Origin: Acidimicrobiia bacterium
GTDB taxonomy: Bacteria; Actinomycetota; Acidimicrobiia; IMCC26256; JAENVU01
NCBI GenBank assembly: GCA_017882945.1
Contig: JADGON010000346.1
Coordinates: 1 to 21,159, forward strand
Direction of reading: 5' to 3'
Length of the DNA stretch: 21,159 bases
The position numbers and the translations under genes are program-made. This document shows positions 7,169 to 14,504 of the stretch, piece after piece (positions within the stretch are counted from its first letter, which is position 1; each line of letters begins with the position of its first letter). The notes under the pieces are model-generated. The model was given only the letters and a program-made list of their open reading frames with translations. It was not told where the DNA came from and ran no database searches.

Positions 7169-8572
7169 GTGGTTGCCTCCCTCCCGCCTTGGCGCGCCTT
7201 CGTTCGGCGCTACGTGATCGCCTTCGGCGTCACCTTCGTGCTGGTCACGGGCGGGTTGGTCGTCGGGAACCGCGTCGTCGACAGCAAGCTCTCCGACATC
7301 CCGCGCGTCGGGAACCTGACCTTGGCCCCCGGACCGGGGAAGGCGGGCAACTACCTGCTCATCGGCTCCGATTCGCGTGCGGACCTCGGGAACGCGCAGG
7401 CATTCGGATCCGTGGCCGACACCGGGCCGCCGAAGTCCGACACGTTGATGGTGGTGCACGTCGACCCCGACGCGAAGACGAGCCTCCTGGTCTCCTTCCC
7501 GCGCGACCTCCTGGTGAACGTGCCGGGCCACGGCCGCGCCCTCATCAACTCGGCGTTCAACGACGGGCAGCAGAAGGTGATCGACACCCTCAAGGCGAAC
7601 TTCAATGTCGACATCAACCACTACGTCGAGGTCAACTTCACCGCGTTCACCGGCATCGTGGACGCGATCGGCAAGATCCCGGTCTACTTCCCGGCCAAGG
7701 CCCGCGACAGCAAGACCGGGCTCAACATCACGACACCGGGTTGCGTCTCCCTCAACGGGGAGCAGTCGCTGCAGTACGTGCGATCACGGCACCTCGAGTA
7801 CTTCAACTCGCAGTCCGGCCGCTGGGAGGACGCGAGCCCCCGGGCGGACCTCGACCGCATCGTCCGCCAGCAGAACTTCATCCGTCGCCTCGCGGATGTC
7901 GCCGCGCGCAAGAGCGGGTCGAACCCGCTGACCGCGCTCGAAGTCGCCGACGCCATCGTGCCGAAGCTCAAGATCGACCAGCAGCTGAGCAAGCAGGACA
8001 TCTTCCAGCTCGTGAACACGTTCCGGAAGGTGAATCCGAACGACGACAGCGCGGTCGAGATGCTCACCATCCCGGTGGAGCCTGCTCCCGATGGTGCGCA
8101 CGTCGTGCTCAAGCAGCCGGACGCCGACTCGGTGCTCGCCCGGCTCCGGACCTTCGGGCAGACCAAGGCGCCCGACCTCTCGAAGCTGCTCCCGGCCCAG
8201 GTGCGGGTGCGCGTGCTCAACGCGTCCGGTGTCAACGGGATGGCCGGGCAGGCGCTCGCCGGATTCCAGCGCTACAGCTTCGCCCCGGCCGGAGCTGCCG
8301 GGAACACCGCGATTCGCAACGAGACCGAGATCCACTACCGCCCCGGCAACGAGTCCAAGGCGCTGCTGGTGGCGAAGTACATGCAGGGCATCGGCCATGT
8401 CGTGGCCGACTCGTCGATCTCCGACGCCGACGTGGTGGTGATGGTGGCCAAGGACTTCAAGGGCGTGAAGGCGCTGTCCAAGAAGGCGGCCGAGACCACG
8501 ACGACGACCACGAAGCCGCCCAAGTCTTCGGGGACCACGAAGCCGACGGTGCCGGGCGCCGTCGGCTGCTGA
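7169..8572 (+). CDS. LytR-CpsA-Psr family glycopolymer ligase with C-terminal LytR_C domain
   Basis: A 467-residue envelope protein. An N-terminal membrane segment (about 15-35, YVIAFGVTFVLVTGGLVV) is followed by an LCP domain with GNYLLIGSDSR (62-70), KSDTLMVVHVDP, SFPRDLLVNVPG (Arg112), INSAFNDG, QYVRSRH and DLDRIVRQQNF. A LytR_C domain (about 345-435, beginning VRVRVLNASGVNGMAG) follows, and the tail is rich in Thr, Lys and Pro. LCP enzymes transfer polymers from undecaprenyl or decaprenyl diphosphate to peptidoglycan on the outer face of the membrane; in mycobacteria and corynebacteria the substrate is arabinogalactan. The Asp and Arg residues that bind the pyrophosphate are present. The start is GTG 7169, 9 bases after TACGAT; the open frame back to 7100 enters the promoter region. 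Leading a sugar-nucleotide and glycosyltransferase cluster, it probably attaches that cluster's product. Confidence 0.9.
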   Translation: MVASLPPWRAFVRRYVIAFGVTFVLVTGGLVVGNRVVDSKLSDIPRVGNLTLAPGPGKAGNYLLIGSDSRADLGNAQAFGSVADTGPPKSDTLMVVHVDPDAKTSLLVSFPRDLLVNVPGHGRALINSAFNDGQQKVIDTLKANFNVDINHYVEVNFTAFTGIVDAIGKIPVYFPAKARDSKTGLNITTPGCVSLNGEQSLQYVRSRHLEYFNSQSGRWEDASPRADLDRIVRQQNFIRRLADVAARKSGSNPLTALEVADAIVPKLKIDQQLSKQDIFQLVNTFRKVNPNDDSAVEMLTIPVEPAPDGAHVVLKQPDADSVLARLRTFGQTKAPDLSKLLPAQVRVRVLNASGVNGMAGQALAGFQRYSFAPAGAAGNTAIRNETEIHYRPGNESKALLVAKYMQGIGHVVADSSISDADVVVMVAKDFKGVKALSKKAAETTTTTTKPPKSSGTTKPTVPGAVGC

Positions 8573-8573
8573 G

Positions 8574-8617
8574 CGGGGAATCCCGGATCCTTGGGGTCCA
8601 ACCCCTAGAATTCCCCG
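8574..8617 (+). terminator. Nested inverted repeat after the LCP gene, overlapping a -10-like box
   Basis: Directly after the LCP stop, CGGGGAAT (8574-8581) pairs perfectly with ATTCCCCG (8610-8617). Inside lies a second small stem, GGGGT (8593-8597) with ACCCC (8601-8605), with a 3-base loop. There is no T tract, so if it terminates it is of the tail-less kind common in GC-rich bacteria. TAGAAT (8606-8611), the best -10 match in this gap, is built into the right side, so the same bases may serve as promoter for the genes downstream. No -35 is evident. Confidence 0.4.
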
Positions 8618-8618
8618 G

Positions 8619-8786
8619 ATGCCCAGGCTCCACGGCGTTCGGACCCGGGCGCGTCCTCGGCTCGCGTGGGTACCGCTCAGGGAGTGTCCGCCGATCGTCG
8701 AGGAAGCACGGGTCGACTGCGCTGCGGTGCCGGCGCTGACGGGCGTGGTGCTCGGAGCGCACGAAGAAGGGTTGAGCCATGAGTGA
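8619..8786 (+). CDS. Possible small ORF ahead of ugd (55 residues, uncertain)
   Basis: An ATG at 8619 opens a 55-codon frame that runs through the whole gap and overlaps the ugd start by 8 bases. It begins 7 bases after TAGAAT, the same layout as the other predicted leaderless starts in the window. The product would be MPRLHGVRTRARPRLAWVPL followed by a stretch with two cysteines and an acidic, His-containing end; I recognise no family. By my count about three quarters of third codon positions are G or C, lower than the neighbouring genes appear to be, so it may be a 5' untranslated region that happens to be open. If translated, its termination would be coupled to ugd initiation. Confidence 0.22.
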   Translation: MPRLHGVRTRARPRLAWVPLRECPPIVEEARVDCAAVPALTGVVLGAHEEGLSHE

Positions 8787-10074
8787 TGTCGCGGTCATCG
8801 GGGCCGGGTACGTGGGACTGACGACGGCAGCCTGCCTGGCCCATCTCGGCCACCGGGTCACCTGCGCGGACATCGACCGCGAGCGCGTGGCCGCGCTGTC
8901 CAAGGGTGAGATCCCGATCCTCGAGGACGGGCTCCAGGCGCTGGTGACCGAAGGTCTCTCCTCGCGCCGGCTGACCTTCGTCGTCGGCGCCGAGAACGCG
9001 GCCGGCATCGCCGAGTTCGTGTTCTTGTGCGTGCCCACACCCCAGGCCGAGGACGGTTCGGCGAACCTGTCCTTCGTCGAGGACGTCGCCCGCGAGATCG
9101 CGCCGGTCCTGCGCCCGGGTGCGGTGGTCATCAACAAGTCGACGATGCCGGTGGGCTCGACCCGGTTGGTGCAGCGGATCCTGGCCGAGGCGGGCGCGGC
9201 GATCGAAGAGGTCGGTGTGGCGTCGAACCCCGAGTTTCTCCGTGAAGGATCGTCGGTCCGTGACTTCCTGAGCCCCAACCGCGTCGTCATCGGCTGCGAC
9301 GACCCCGCCGTCGCGGTGCGGGTGAGCGAGCTGTACCGATCACTCAACGCGCCGATGCTCGTCACCGACCCCGCGTCGGCCGAGATGATCAAATACGCGT
9401 CCAACGCCTTCCTGGCCACCAAGATCTCGTTCATGAACGCGATCGCCAACCTCTGCGAGACCGTCGATGCCGACGTGCGCGAGGTCGCGCTCGGCATGGG
9501 CTACGACCAGCGGATCGGCTTCGAGTTCCTCCACCCGGGCCCCGGCTACGGCGGCTCGTGCTTCCCGAAGGACACCGCCGCGTTGCTCTACGCGGCGCGC
9601 CGCAGCGGCTACGACTTCTCGCTGCTCGAGGGCGTCGTCGAGGTGAACTTCCGCCAGCACGAGCGGATGGTCGAGAAGGTGCGCAACCTCGCGGGTGGAA
9701 CGCTGCATGGTGTGTCGATCGCGTTGTGGGGCCTCACGTTCAAGGCCAACACCGACGACCTGCGCGACTCGCCCGCGCTGGTGATCGCCCGCCGGCTCAT
9801 CGAAGAGGGCGCGAAGGTGCAGGCCTACGACCCTGCCGCGGGTGAGCGCGCGGCCACGCTCGTCCCCGGCCTCGAAGTCGTGCCGGACCCGTACGTGGCG
9901 TGCGAGGGAGCTCACGTGCTCGCGGTGCTCACCGAGTGGGACGAGTTCCGCTGGCTGGACTTCGACCGGGTGCTCGCGACACTGGGTCGTCCCGCGGTGC
10001 TCGATGCCCGGAACCTGCTCGACCCGGTCGCCCTGCGCCGGCGCGGCTTCACGTATGAGGGAGTTGGCCGCTAG
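8779..10074 (+). CDS. ugd: UDP-glucose 6-dehydrogenase
   Basis: A 431-residue member of the UDP-glucose/GDP-mannose dehydrogenase family. The N-terminal Rossmann motif is VIGAGYVGLTTAACLAHLGH (5-24). Next come KSTMPVGST, NPEFLREGS, the central helical domain with KYASNAFLATKISFMNAIANLCE, and the catalytic GPGYGGSCFPKD with Cys261. The C-terminal UDP-binding domain has WGLTFKANTDDLRDSPAL and LLDP. It oxidises UDP-glucose twice with NAD to UDP-glucuronate. GAAGGG (8766-8771) is a good Shine-Dalgarno 7 bases before ATG 8779. The next gene begins inside its stop codon (one-base overlap) and encodes the enzyme that decarboxylates UDP-glucuronate, which supports UDP-glucose rather than GDP-mannose as substrate. 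Confidence 0.9.
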   Translation: MSDVAVIGAGYVGLTTAACLAHLGHRVTCADIDRERVAALSKGEIPILEDGLQALVTEGLSSRRLTFVVGAENAAGIAEFVFLCVPTPQAEDGSANLSFVEDVAREIAPVLRPGAVVINKSTMPVGSTRLVQRILAEAGAAIEEVGVASNPEFLREGSSVRDFLSPNRVVIGCDDPAVAVRVSELYRSLNAPMLVTDPASAEMIKYASNAFLATKISFMNAIANLCETVDADVREVALGMGYDQRIGFEFLHPGPGYGGSCFPKDTAALLYAARRSGYDFSLLEGVVEVNFRQHERMVEKVRNLAGGTLHGVSIALWGLTFKANTDDLRDSPALVIARRLIEEGAKVQAYDPAAGERAATLVPGLEVVPDPYVACEGAHVLAVLTEWDEFRWLDFDRVLATLGRPAVLDARNLLDPVALRRRGFTYEGVGR

Positions 10075-11051
10075 TGGATCCGTCCCTGCGTCGCCGCTCC
10101 ACGGACCTTCCCCGCCCTCGGGCCCTGGTCACCGGTGCGGCCGGGTTTCTCGCGTCCCATCTCTCGGAGCGGCTGATCGCGGACGGCTGGGACGTCGTCG
10201 GGTTCGACAGCATGCTCACGGGTCGCATGGAGAACATCGCGGGCCTGCTCTCGCGGCCCGAGTTCACGTTCGAGCGTCATGACGTCACCAACTACCTGCA
10301 CGTCACCGGTCCCCTCGACGCGGTGCTGCACTTCGCCAGCCCGGCCAGCCCGCAGGACTACCTCGAGCACCCGATCAAGACGATGAAGGTCGGTTCTCTC
10401 GGAACCCACAACGCGCTCGGCCTCGCGCTGGCCAAGCAGGCGCGGTTCCTCCTGGCGTCGACGAGCGAGGTGTACGGCGATCCGCTCGTGCATCCCCAGC
10501 CCGAGAGCTACTGGGGCAACGTGAACCCGATCGGACCGCGGGGGGTCTACGACGAGGCGAAGCGCTTCGCCGAGGCGCTCACCCTCGCGTACCACCGCGC
10601 GCACGGGCTCGACGTCCGCATCGTGCGGATCTTCAACACCTACGGACCGCGGCTGCGCCCGGCGGACGGTCGCGTCGTGTCCAACTTCCTCGTCCAGGCG
10701 ATGGAGGGCAAGCCGCTCACGATCTACGGCAAAGGCCAGCAGACCCGGTCCTTCTGCTACGTCGACGATCTCGTGCGCGGCATCCTCGGGCTGTTGCAGT
10801 CCGATCACATCGGTCCGATGAACATCGGGAACCCGAACGAGTTCACCATCCTCGAGCTCGCGCAGGCCGTGCTGGATGTGACCGGCTCGAGCTCGGAGAT
10901 CGCGTTCGAGCCGCTGCCCGTCGATGACCCCACGCAACGCCAGCCCGACATCTCGCTTGCGCGGAGCGTGCTCGGGTGGGAGCCAGAAGTGCAGCTGCGT
11001 GAGGGCTTGACCCGCACCTACGAGTGGTACCGGAAGGAGCGCGGTCAGTGA
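10074..11051 (+). CDS. uxs: UDP-glucuronate decarboxylase (UDP-xylose synthase), extended SDR
   Basis: A 325-residue extended short-chain dehydrogenase. After a 16-residue polar N-terminus come VTGAAGFLASHL (19-30), then HFASPASPQDYLEHPIKT, STSEVYGDP, HPQPESYWGNVNPIGPRGVYDEAKR (Tyr159, Lys163), RIFNTYGPR, RSFCYVDDLV and DDPTQRQPDI. The ASPASP, YWGNVNPIG and DDPxxRxPD blocks are typical of UDP-xylose synthase, which oxidises, decarboxylates and re-reduces UDP-glucuronate with bound NAD. The third glycine of the GxxGxxG dinucleotide motif is Ala27, a mild departure. The start is GTG 10074, overlapping the ugd stop, with GAGGGAG about 10 bases upstream. With ugd it forms a two-step UDP-xylose module, so the cluster's glycan may contain xylose. 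A dTDP-glucose dehydratase-like role cannot be fully excluded. Confidence 0.83.
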   Translation: MDPSLRRRSTDLPRPRALVTGAAGFLASHLSERLIADGWDVVGFDSMLTGRMENIAGLLSRPEFTFERHDVTNYLHVTGPLDAVLHFASPASPQDYLEHPIKTMKVGSLGTHNALGLALAKQARFLLASTSEVYGDPLVHPQPESYWGNVNPIGPRGVYDEAKRFAEALTLAYHRAHGLDVRIVRIFNTYGPRLRPADGRVVSNFLVQAMEGKPLTIYGKGQQTRSFCYVDDLVRGILGLLQSDHIGPMNIGNPNEFTILELAQAVLDVTGSSSEIAFEPLPVDDPTQRQPDISLARSVLGWEPEVQLREGLTRTYEWYRKERGQ

Positions 11052-11794
11052 GCGAGAGCAGCACGGACGACGCGAATCCCGTTCGCAGGCCCTACGAACC
11101 GGTGGCCTACAAGAAGCTCTCGGTCATCGTGCCGGTCTTCAACGAGCGCAACACCGTCGTCGAGATCCTGCGCCGCATGCGCGCGGTGGACCTTCCGGTC
11201 GACCGCGAGTTCGTCGTCGTCGACGACGGCAGCGACGACGGGACGCGCTCCGTGCTCACGCAGCTCGGCGACAGCACCGTCAAGATCGTGTCCCATCCGG
11301 AGAACCGCGGGAAGGGTGCCGCGATCCGCACCGGGCTCGAGCACGTCACCGGCGACCTCGTGCTCATCCAGGACGCGGACCTCGAGTACGACCCGGAGGA
11401 CTGGCCGAAGCTGCTCGCTCCGATGCTGAAGGGGAAGGCGCAGGTCGTGTACGGCTCGCGCATCACGGGCGAGCACCGGAACATGCTGTACCTGCACTGG
11501 GTCGGCAACAAGATGCTCTCGCTCGTCACGAACCTGCTCTACAACACGACGTTGTCCGACATGGAGACCTGTTACAAGCTCTTCGATCGCGAGGTGCTGC
11601 GGCCGATCATCGTCAAGTCCGACCGGTTCGACTTCGAGCCGGAGATCACGGCGAAGGTGCTGCGCCAGGGGATCCGGATCTACGAAGTGCCGATCTCGTA
11701 TGCCGGTCGCGAGTTCGACGAGGGCAAGAAGATCACATGGCGCGACGGATTCGCCGCGCTCTACGCGCTCGTCAAGTTCCGCTTCGTCAAGTAG
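11048..11794 (+). CDS. Family 2 glycosyltransferase, polyprenyl-phosphate sugar synthase-like
   Basis: A 248-residue GT-A enzyme resembling dolichol-phosphate mannosyltransferase and the DPG-synthase group. Motifs: LSVIVPVFNERNT (24-36), VVVDDGSDDGT (56-66), HPENRGKGAAIRTGL, the metal-binding DAD (109-111), VYGSR, NLLYNTTLSDMETCYKLF, and the C-terminal block IRIYEVPISYAGREFDEGKKITWRDG that is usual in this group. There is no membrane segment, so it should act at the inner face of the membrane, moving a sugar from a nucleotide to a polyprenyl phosphate for enzymes that work outside. Which sugar is not shown; GDP-mannose and UDP-glucose are both plausible. The start GTG 11048 overlaps the upstream TGA by four bases, with GGAAGGAG 8 bases before it, indicating translational coupling. 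Confidence 0.82.
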   Translation: MSESSTDDANPVRRPYEPVAYKKLSVIVPVFNERNTVVEILRRMRAVDLPVDREFVVVDDGSDDGTRSVLTQLGDSTVKIVSHPENRGKGAAIRTGLEHVTGDLVLIQDADLEYDPEDWPKLLAPMLKGKAQVVYGSRITGEHRNMLYLHWVGNKMLSLVTNLLYNTTLSDMETCYKLFDREVLRPIIVKSDRFDFEPEITAKVLRQGIRIYEVPISYAGREFDEGKKITWRDGFAALYALVKFRFVK

Positions 11795-11802
11795 GAGCGT
11801 TC

Positions 11803-12711
11803 GTGCCGGAGCTGGGTGACGACGCGCAGGCGCGCTGGGCCGCGGTCGTCGTCAACTACGAGTCCGGGCCGGAGCTCACGGCGTGCATCGCGTCCCTGCT
11901 TGCGGACGACTCGGCGGGCGGCCCGCCCGAGGTCGTCGTGGTCGACAACGGGTCGACGGACGGTTCCGTCGCCGACCTGCACGCAGCGCTTCCCGACGTC
12001 CCGGTCATCTCCCCGGGGGCGAACCTCGGCTACGGCCGGGCCGCGAACCTGGGGATCGCCGCCACCCGTGCACCCATCGTGGCGGTGCTCAATCCGGACG
12101 CCATCGTCGACGTCGGCACGGCCGCGGCCATGCTGGACCGCTTCGACCACGACGGTCGCCTCGCCGCGGTCGGCCCGCAGCTCCGGAACCCCGACGGCAC
12201 GACGTATCCCTCCGCGCGGTCGGCACCCTCGCTCGGTGACGCCGTCGGCCACGCGCTGTTGGGGACCATCGCGCCGCAGAACCGCTTCACCCACTCCTAC
12301 CGCCAGCTCTCGGCCGATCCGGAGCTGCCGCGGACCGTGGAATGGATCTCGGGTGCCGCGGTCTGGCTCCGGCGGGAGGCGCTCGACCGTGTCGGTGGCT
12401 GGGACGAGCGGTTCTTCCTCTTCTTCGAAGATGTCGACCTGTGCCGGCGCCTCGGACTGGATGGCTGGCAGATCGCCTACGAGCCCGGTGGCCACGTGAT
12501 GCACGCCGTGGGCGGGAGCCGGGCCCGCCGCCCGGTGCGGTCGATCTTCGAGCATCACCGGGCCGCGTACCAGTACGCCGCCAAGTGGTGGAAGGGCCCG
12601 CGCCGGCTCCTGCTGCCGGTCGCTGCGGCCTTCCTGGCCACACGCGCGACCGTCGTCGCAGGTGATGCGGCGGTGCGGGCGCGTCGGGGAACGCCCGCGA
12701 CCACCGAGTAA
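11803..12711 (+). CDS. wbbL: Family 2 glycosyltransferase, WbbL-type rhamnosyltransferase
   Basis: A 302-residue GT2 enzyme. Landmarks: AAVVVNYESGPEL, VVDNGSTDGS (Asp48-Gly54), GANLGYGRAANLG (Asn74 onward), LNPDA (Asn97-Asp99), YPSARSAPSLGDAVGHALLG, YRQ, WISGAAVWLRREAL, VGGWDERFFLFFEDVDLCRRLG (Glu209, Asp210) and a basic C-terminus. The order and spacing of YPSAR-PSL, YRQ and FFEDVDL follow mycobacterial WbbL (Rv3265c). That enzyme transfers rhamnose from dTDP-rhamnose to decaprenyl-PP-GlcNAc to make the linker between arabinogalactan and peptidoglycan. Exact donor and acceptor here are inferred; no dTDP-rhamnose genes lie in the window. GTG 11803 follows GGAG by 5 bases and lies 8 bases after the previous stop. 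The longer open frame from 11737 is inside the upstream gene and is rejected. Confidence 0.83.
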   Translation: MPELGDDAQARWAAVVVNYESGPELTACIASLLADDSAGGPPEVVVVDNGSTDGSVADLHAALPDVPVISPGANLGYGRAANLGIAATRAPIVAVLNPDAIVDVGTAAAMLDRFDHDGRLAAVGPQLRNPDGTTYPSARSAPSLGDAVGHALLGTIAPQNRFTHSYRQLSADPELPRTVEWISGAAVWLRREALDRVGGWDERFFLFFEDVDLCRRLGLDGWQIAYEPGGHVMHAVGGSRARRPVRSIFEHHRAAYQYAAKWWKGPRRLLLPVAAAFLATRATVVAGDAAVRARRGTPATTE

Positions 12712-12724
12712 CCTGGAGCGCGCC

Positions 12725-13504
12725 ATGGCCAAAGCGAGCAAGTACAACCGCGCCCGGATCCGGTCTCGGGTCCGCCGTCCGAAGCGTCGGAGCGGCTCGA
12801 TGGTGTGGACCGTGACGACGGTCGTGATCGTCGTCGTCGGGGTGCTGCTCGTGGTGCTGAGCTACGCGGATCGGCACAACACCGCCGACGCGGCCCCGAG
12901 GATCGGGGACCACTGGCACGCCTTCCTCGGCGTCGACGTGTGCGGGACCTGGCTCCCGAACGCGCCGGCTTTCGAGCCGCGCGCCAACGAGCCGAGCCTC
13001 CGGGCCGGCCTGCACTCCCACGGTGACGGCCTCATGCACATCCACCCGTTCTCGTCCGACGAGGCCGGCACGAAGGCCACCGTCGGCCGGTTCATCACCT
13101 ACGGCGGCTGGAATCTCGCGGACTCGTCGTTCAAGCTCTGGGACAGTCAGGAGCACAAGAACGGTCAGAAGTGCGGCACGGGCGCGAACGCGAAGCCGGC
13201 CGAGGTCCAGTGGACGGTCGGGAGCTTCGGCAAGCCGTGGACGGGCACGCCCCGCTCCGGCAACCCGGCCGACTACCACCCGAAGAACGGCGACATCGTC
13301 GGCGTCTACCTCCTGCCGAAGAGCACGAAGCTTCCGAAGCCGCCCGCTGCCGACAAGGCCCTGGCGAACATCGAGGACCTCAACGGAGCCCCGGTCTCGG
13401 GCACCGGGTCGACCGGCTCGAGCGTGCCCTCGGGATCGACCGGCTCCACCGGCTCGACGGGTACGACCGGGACCACGGGCACCCCGAGCTCCAGCACCCC
13501 GTGA
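12725..13504 (+). CDS. Uncharacterised membrane-anchored protein with a His-rich extracytoplasmic domain
   Basis: 259 residues, no family I can name with confidence. The N-terminus is strongly basic (11 Lys/Arg in the first 22), followed by one membrane segment (27-46, VWTVTTVVIVVVGVLLVVLS). By the positive-inside rule the rest faces outward. The exported part has GDHWHAFLGVDVCGTWLP (61-78) and GLHSHGDGLMHIHPFSS (95-111), giving seven closely placed metal-ligand candidates: His63, His65, His97, His99, Asp101, His105 and His107. Two cysteines (73, 150) could form a disulfide. The last 35 or so residues are a Gly/Ser/Thr repeat tail (GSTGSTGTTGTTGT type). ATG 12725 has GGAG 6 bases upstream, and TAACCT (12709-12714), overlapping the wbbL stop, could be its own -10. 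It overlaps the next gene by four bases, so it belongs to the envelope cluster. A metalloenzyme or metal-dependent glycan-binding role is a guess. Confidence 0.8.
   Translation: MAKASKYNRARIRSRVRRPKRRSGSMVWTVTTVVIVVVGVLLVVLSYADRHNTADAAPRIGDHWHAFLGVDVCGTWLPNAPAFEPRANEPSLRAGLHSHGDGLMHIHPFSSDEAGTKATVGRFITYGGWNLADSSFKLWDSQEHKNGQKCGTGANAKPAEVQWTVGSFGKPWTGTPRSGNPADYHPKNGDIVGVYLLPKSTKLPKPPAADKALANIEDLNGAPVSGTGSTGSSVPSGSTGSTGSTGTTGTTGTPSSSTP
13407..13500 (+). repeat. Low-complexity Gly-Ser-Thr coding repeat
   Basis: Short imperfect repeats of GGCTCGACC, GGATCGACC and GGGACCACG encode the GSTGST/GTTGTT tail of the His-rich protein. Copy number may vary between strains through slippage. The repeats stop at the GTG start of the next gene. 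Confidence 0.7.
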
Positions 13505-14496
13505 AGGCGGTCGTTCTCGTCGGAGGGGAAGGCACGCGCCTCCGCCCGCTGACGCTCACGACGCCCAAGCCGCTCCTGCCCATCGCCAACGTCGCGTTCC
13601 TCGAGCGTCAGCTCGCTTGGCTCGGCGGCCACGGGGTCGACGAGGTCGTGCTCTCGCTCGGCTACCTGCCGAACGCGTTCACGGAGCACTTCTCCGACGA
13701 CCGCTTCGGCGACATCAAGCTTCGCTTCGTGGTCGAGCACGAGCCGCTGGGCACCGCCGGCGGGATCCGGTTCGCGGCCGAGGGCATCGACGAGCGTCTG
13801 CTCGTGTGCAACGGCGATGTGCTCACCGATCTCGACCTGGGTGAGCTCGTGCGCTTCCACGCGGAGCGGGAAGCCGCGGCCACCATCGCGCTGACCCGGG
13901 TCGAGGACCCGTCCGCCTTCGGCGTCGTGCCGACCCGGGCCGACGGTGAGGTCGTCGCATTCGTCGAGAAGCCCCCACGCCACCAGGCGCCGACCAACTG
14001 GATCAATGCCGGGACCTACGTGCTCGAGCCCGAGGTCATCGACTCGATCCCACCCCGGCTGACCGTGTCGATCGAGCGGGAGACGTTCCCCCGCATGCTC
14101 GAGGGGCCGGGTCGGCTCTTCGCGATGCAGTCCGGCGCGTACTGGCTCGACATCGGCACCCCGCAGAAGTACCTGGAGGCGCAGCTCGACGTGGCCTCGG
14201 GCCGGCTCGGCACCCCGCCGGTCGAGGGTGCGACGGAGCTCGCGGCGGGGGTCTGGATCCAGCCCGGCGCCACCGTCGACCCGAGCGCGTTCGTTGCCGG
14301 ACCGTCCGTCATCGGCGTCGGCGCCCGGATCGGCGCACGAGCGCGGGTCGAGGCCTCGGTGCTCGGACCCGGGACGATCGTCGGCGAGGGCGCTAACTTG
14401 CTCCGCTCGGTGGTGTTGCGGGGCGCGACGGTCGCTCCGGGCGCACGAGTGACGGACGAGGTGGTCGGCCCCGAAGCTGGGCTGCCCTGCGGCTAG
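13501..14496 (+). CDS. manB: Sugar-1-phosphate nucleotidyltransferase, mannose-1-phosphate guanylyltransferase type
   Basis: A 331-residue nucleotidyltransferase with a C-terminal left-handed beta-helix. The signature is VLVGGEGTRLRPLTLTTPKP (5-24). Next come HEPLGTAGGIRFA, NGDVLTD (104-110), DPSAFGVVPT, VEKPP, NWINAGTYVLEPEVI, VSIERETFPRML and YWLDIGTPQKYLEA, followed by hexapeptide-like repeats (about 250-325). The pattern matches mycobacterial ManB (Rv3264c), named as a GDP-mannose pyrophosphorylase and also annotated RmlA2. The product is probably GDP-mannose, but a glucose-1-phosphate thymidylyl- or uridylyltransferase cannot be excluded from motifs. The GTG start overlaps the stop of the upstream gene (GTGA) and has no Shine-Dalgarno, so its translation is probably coupled. 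In mycobacteria the homologue also sits beside wbbL; here the His-rich gene is inserted between them. Confidence 0.82.
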   Translation: MKAVVLVGGEGTRLRPLTLTTPKPLLPIANVAFLERQLAWLGGHGVDEVVLSLGYLPNAFTEHFSDDRFGDIKLRFVVEHEPLGTAGGIRFAAEGIDERLLVCNGDVLTDLDLGELVRFHAEREAAATIALTRVEDPSAFGVVPTRADGEVVAFVEKPPRHQAPTNWINAGTYVLEPEVIDSIPPRLTVSIERETFPRMLEGPGRLFAMQSGAYWLDIGTPQKYLEAQLDVASGRLGTPPVEGATELAAGVWIQPGATVDPSAFVAGPSVIGVGARIGARARVEASVLGPGTIVGEGANLLRSVVLRGATVAPGARVTDEVVGPEAGLPCG

Positions 14497-14504
14497 GAGA
14501 CAAC

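Noticed and set aside
7189..8739. 516-codon plus-strand frame overlapping the LCP gene
   Set aside because: It is the +1-shifted shadow of the LCP gene, rich in Arg, Gly and Pro; all LCP and LytR_C motifs are in the other frame.
13407..13500. CRISPR-like or intergenic tandem repeat
   Set aside because: The repeats are short, in frame, and encode the Gly/Ser/Thr tail of the His-rich protein; there are no spacers.
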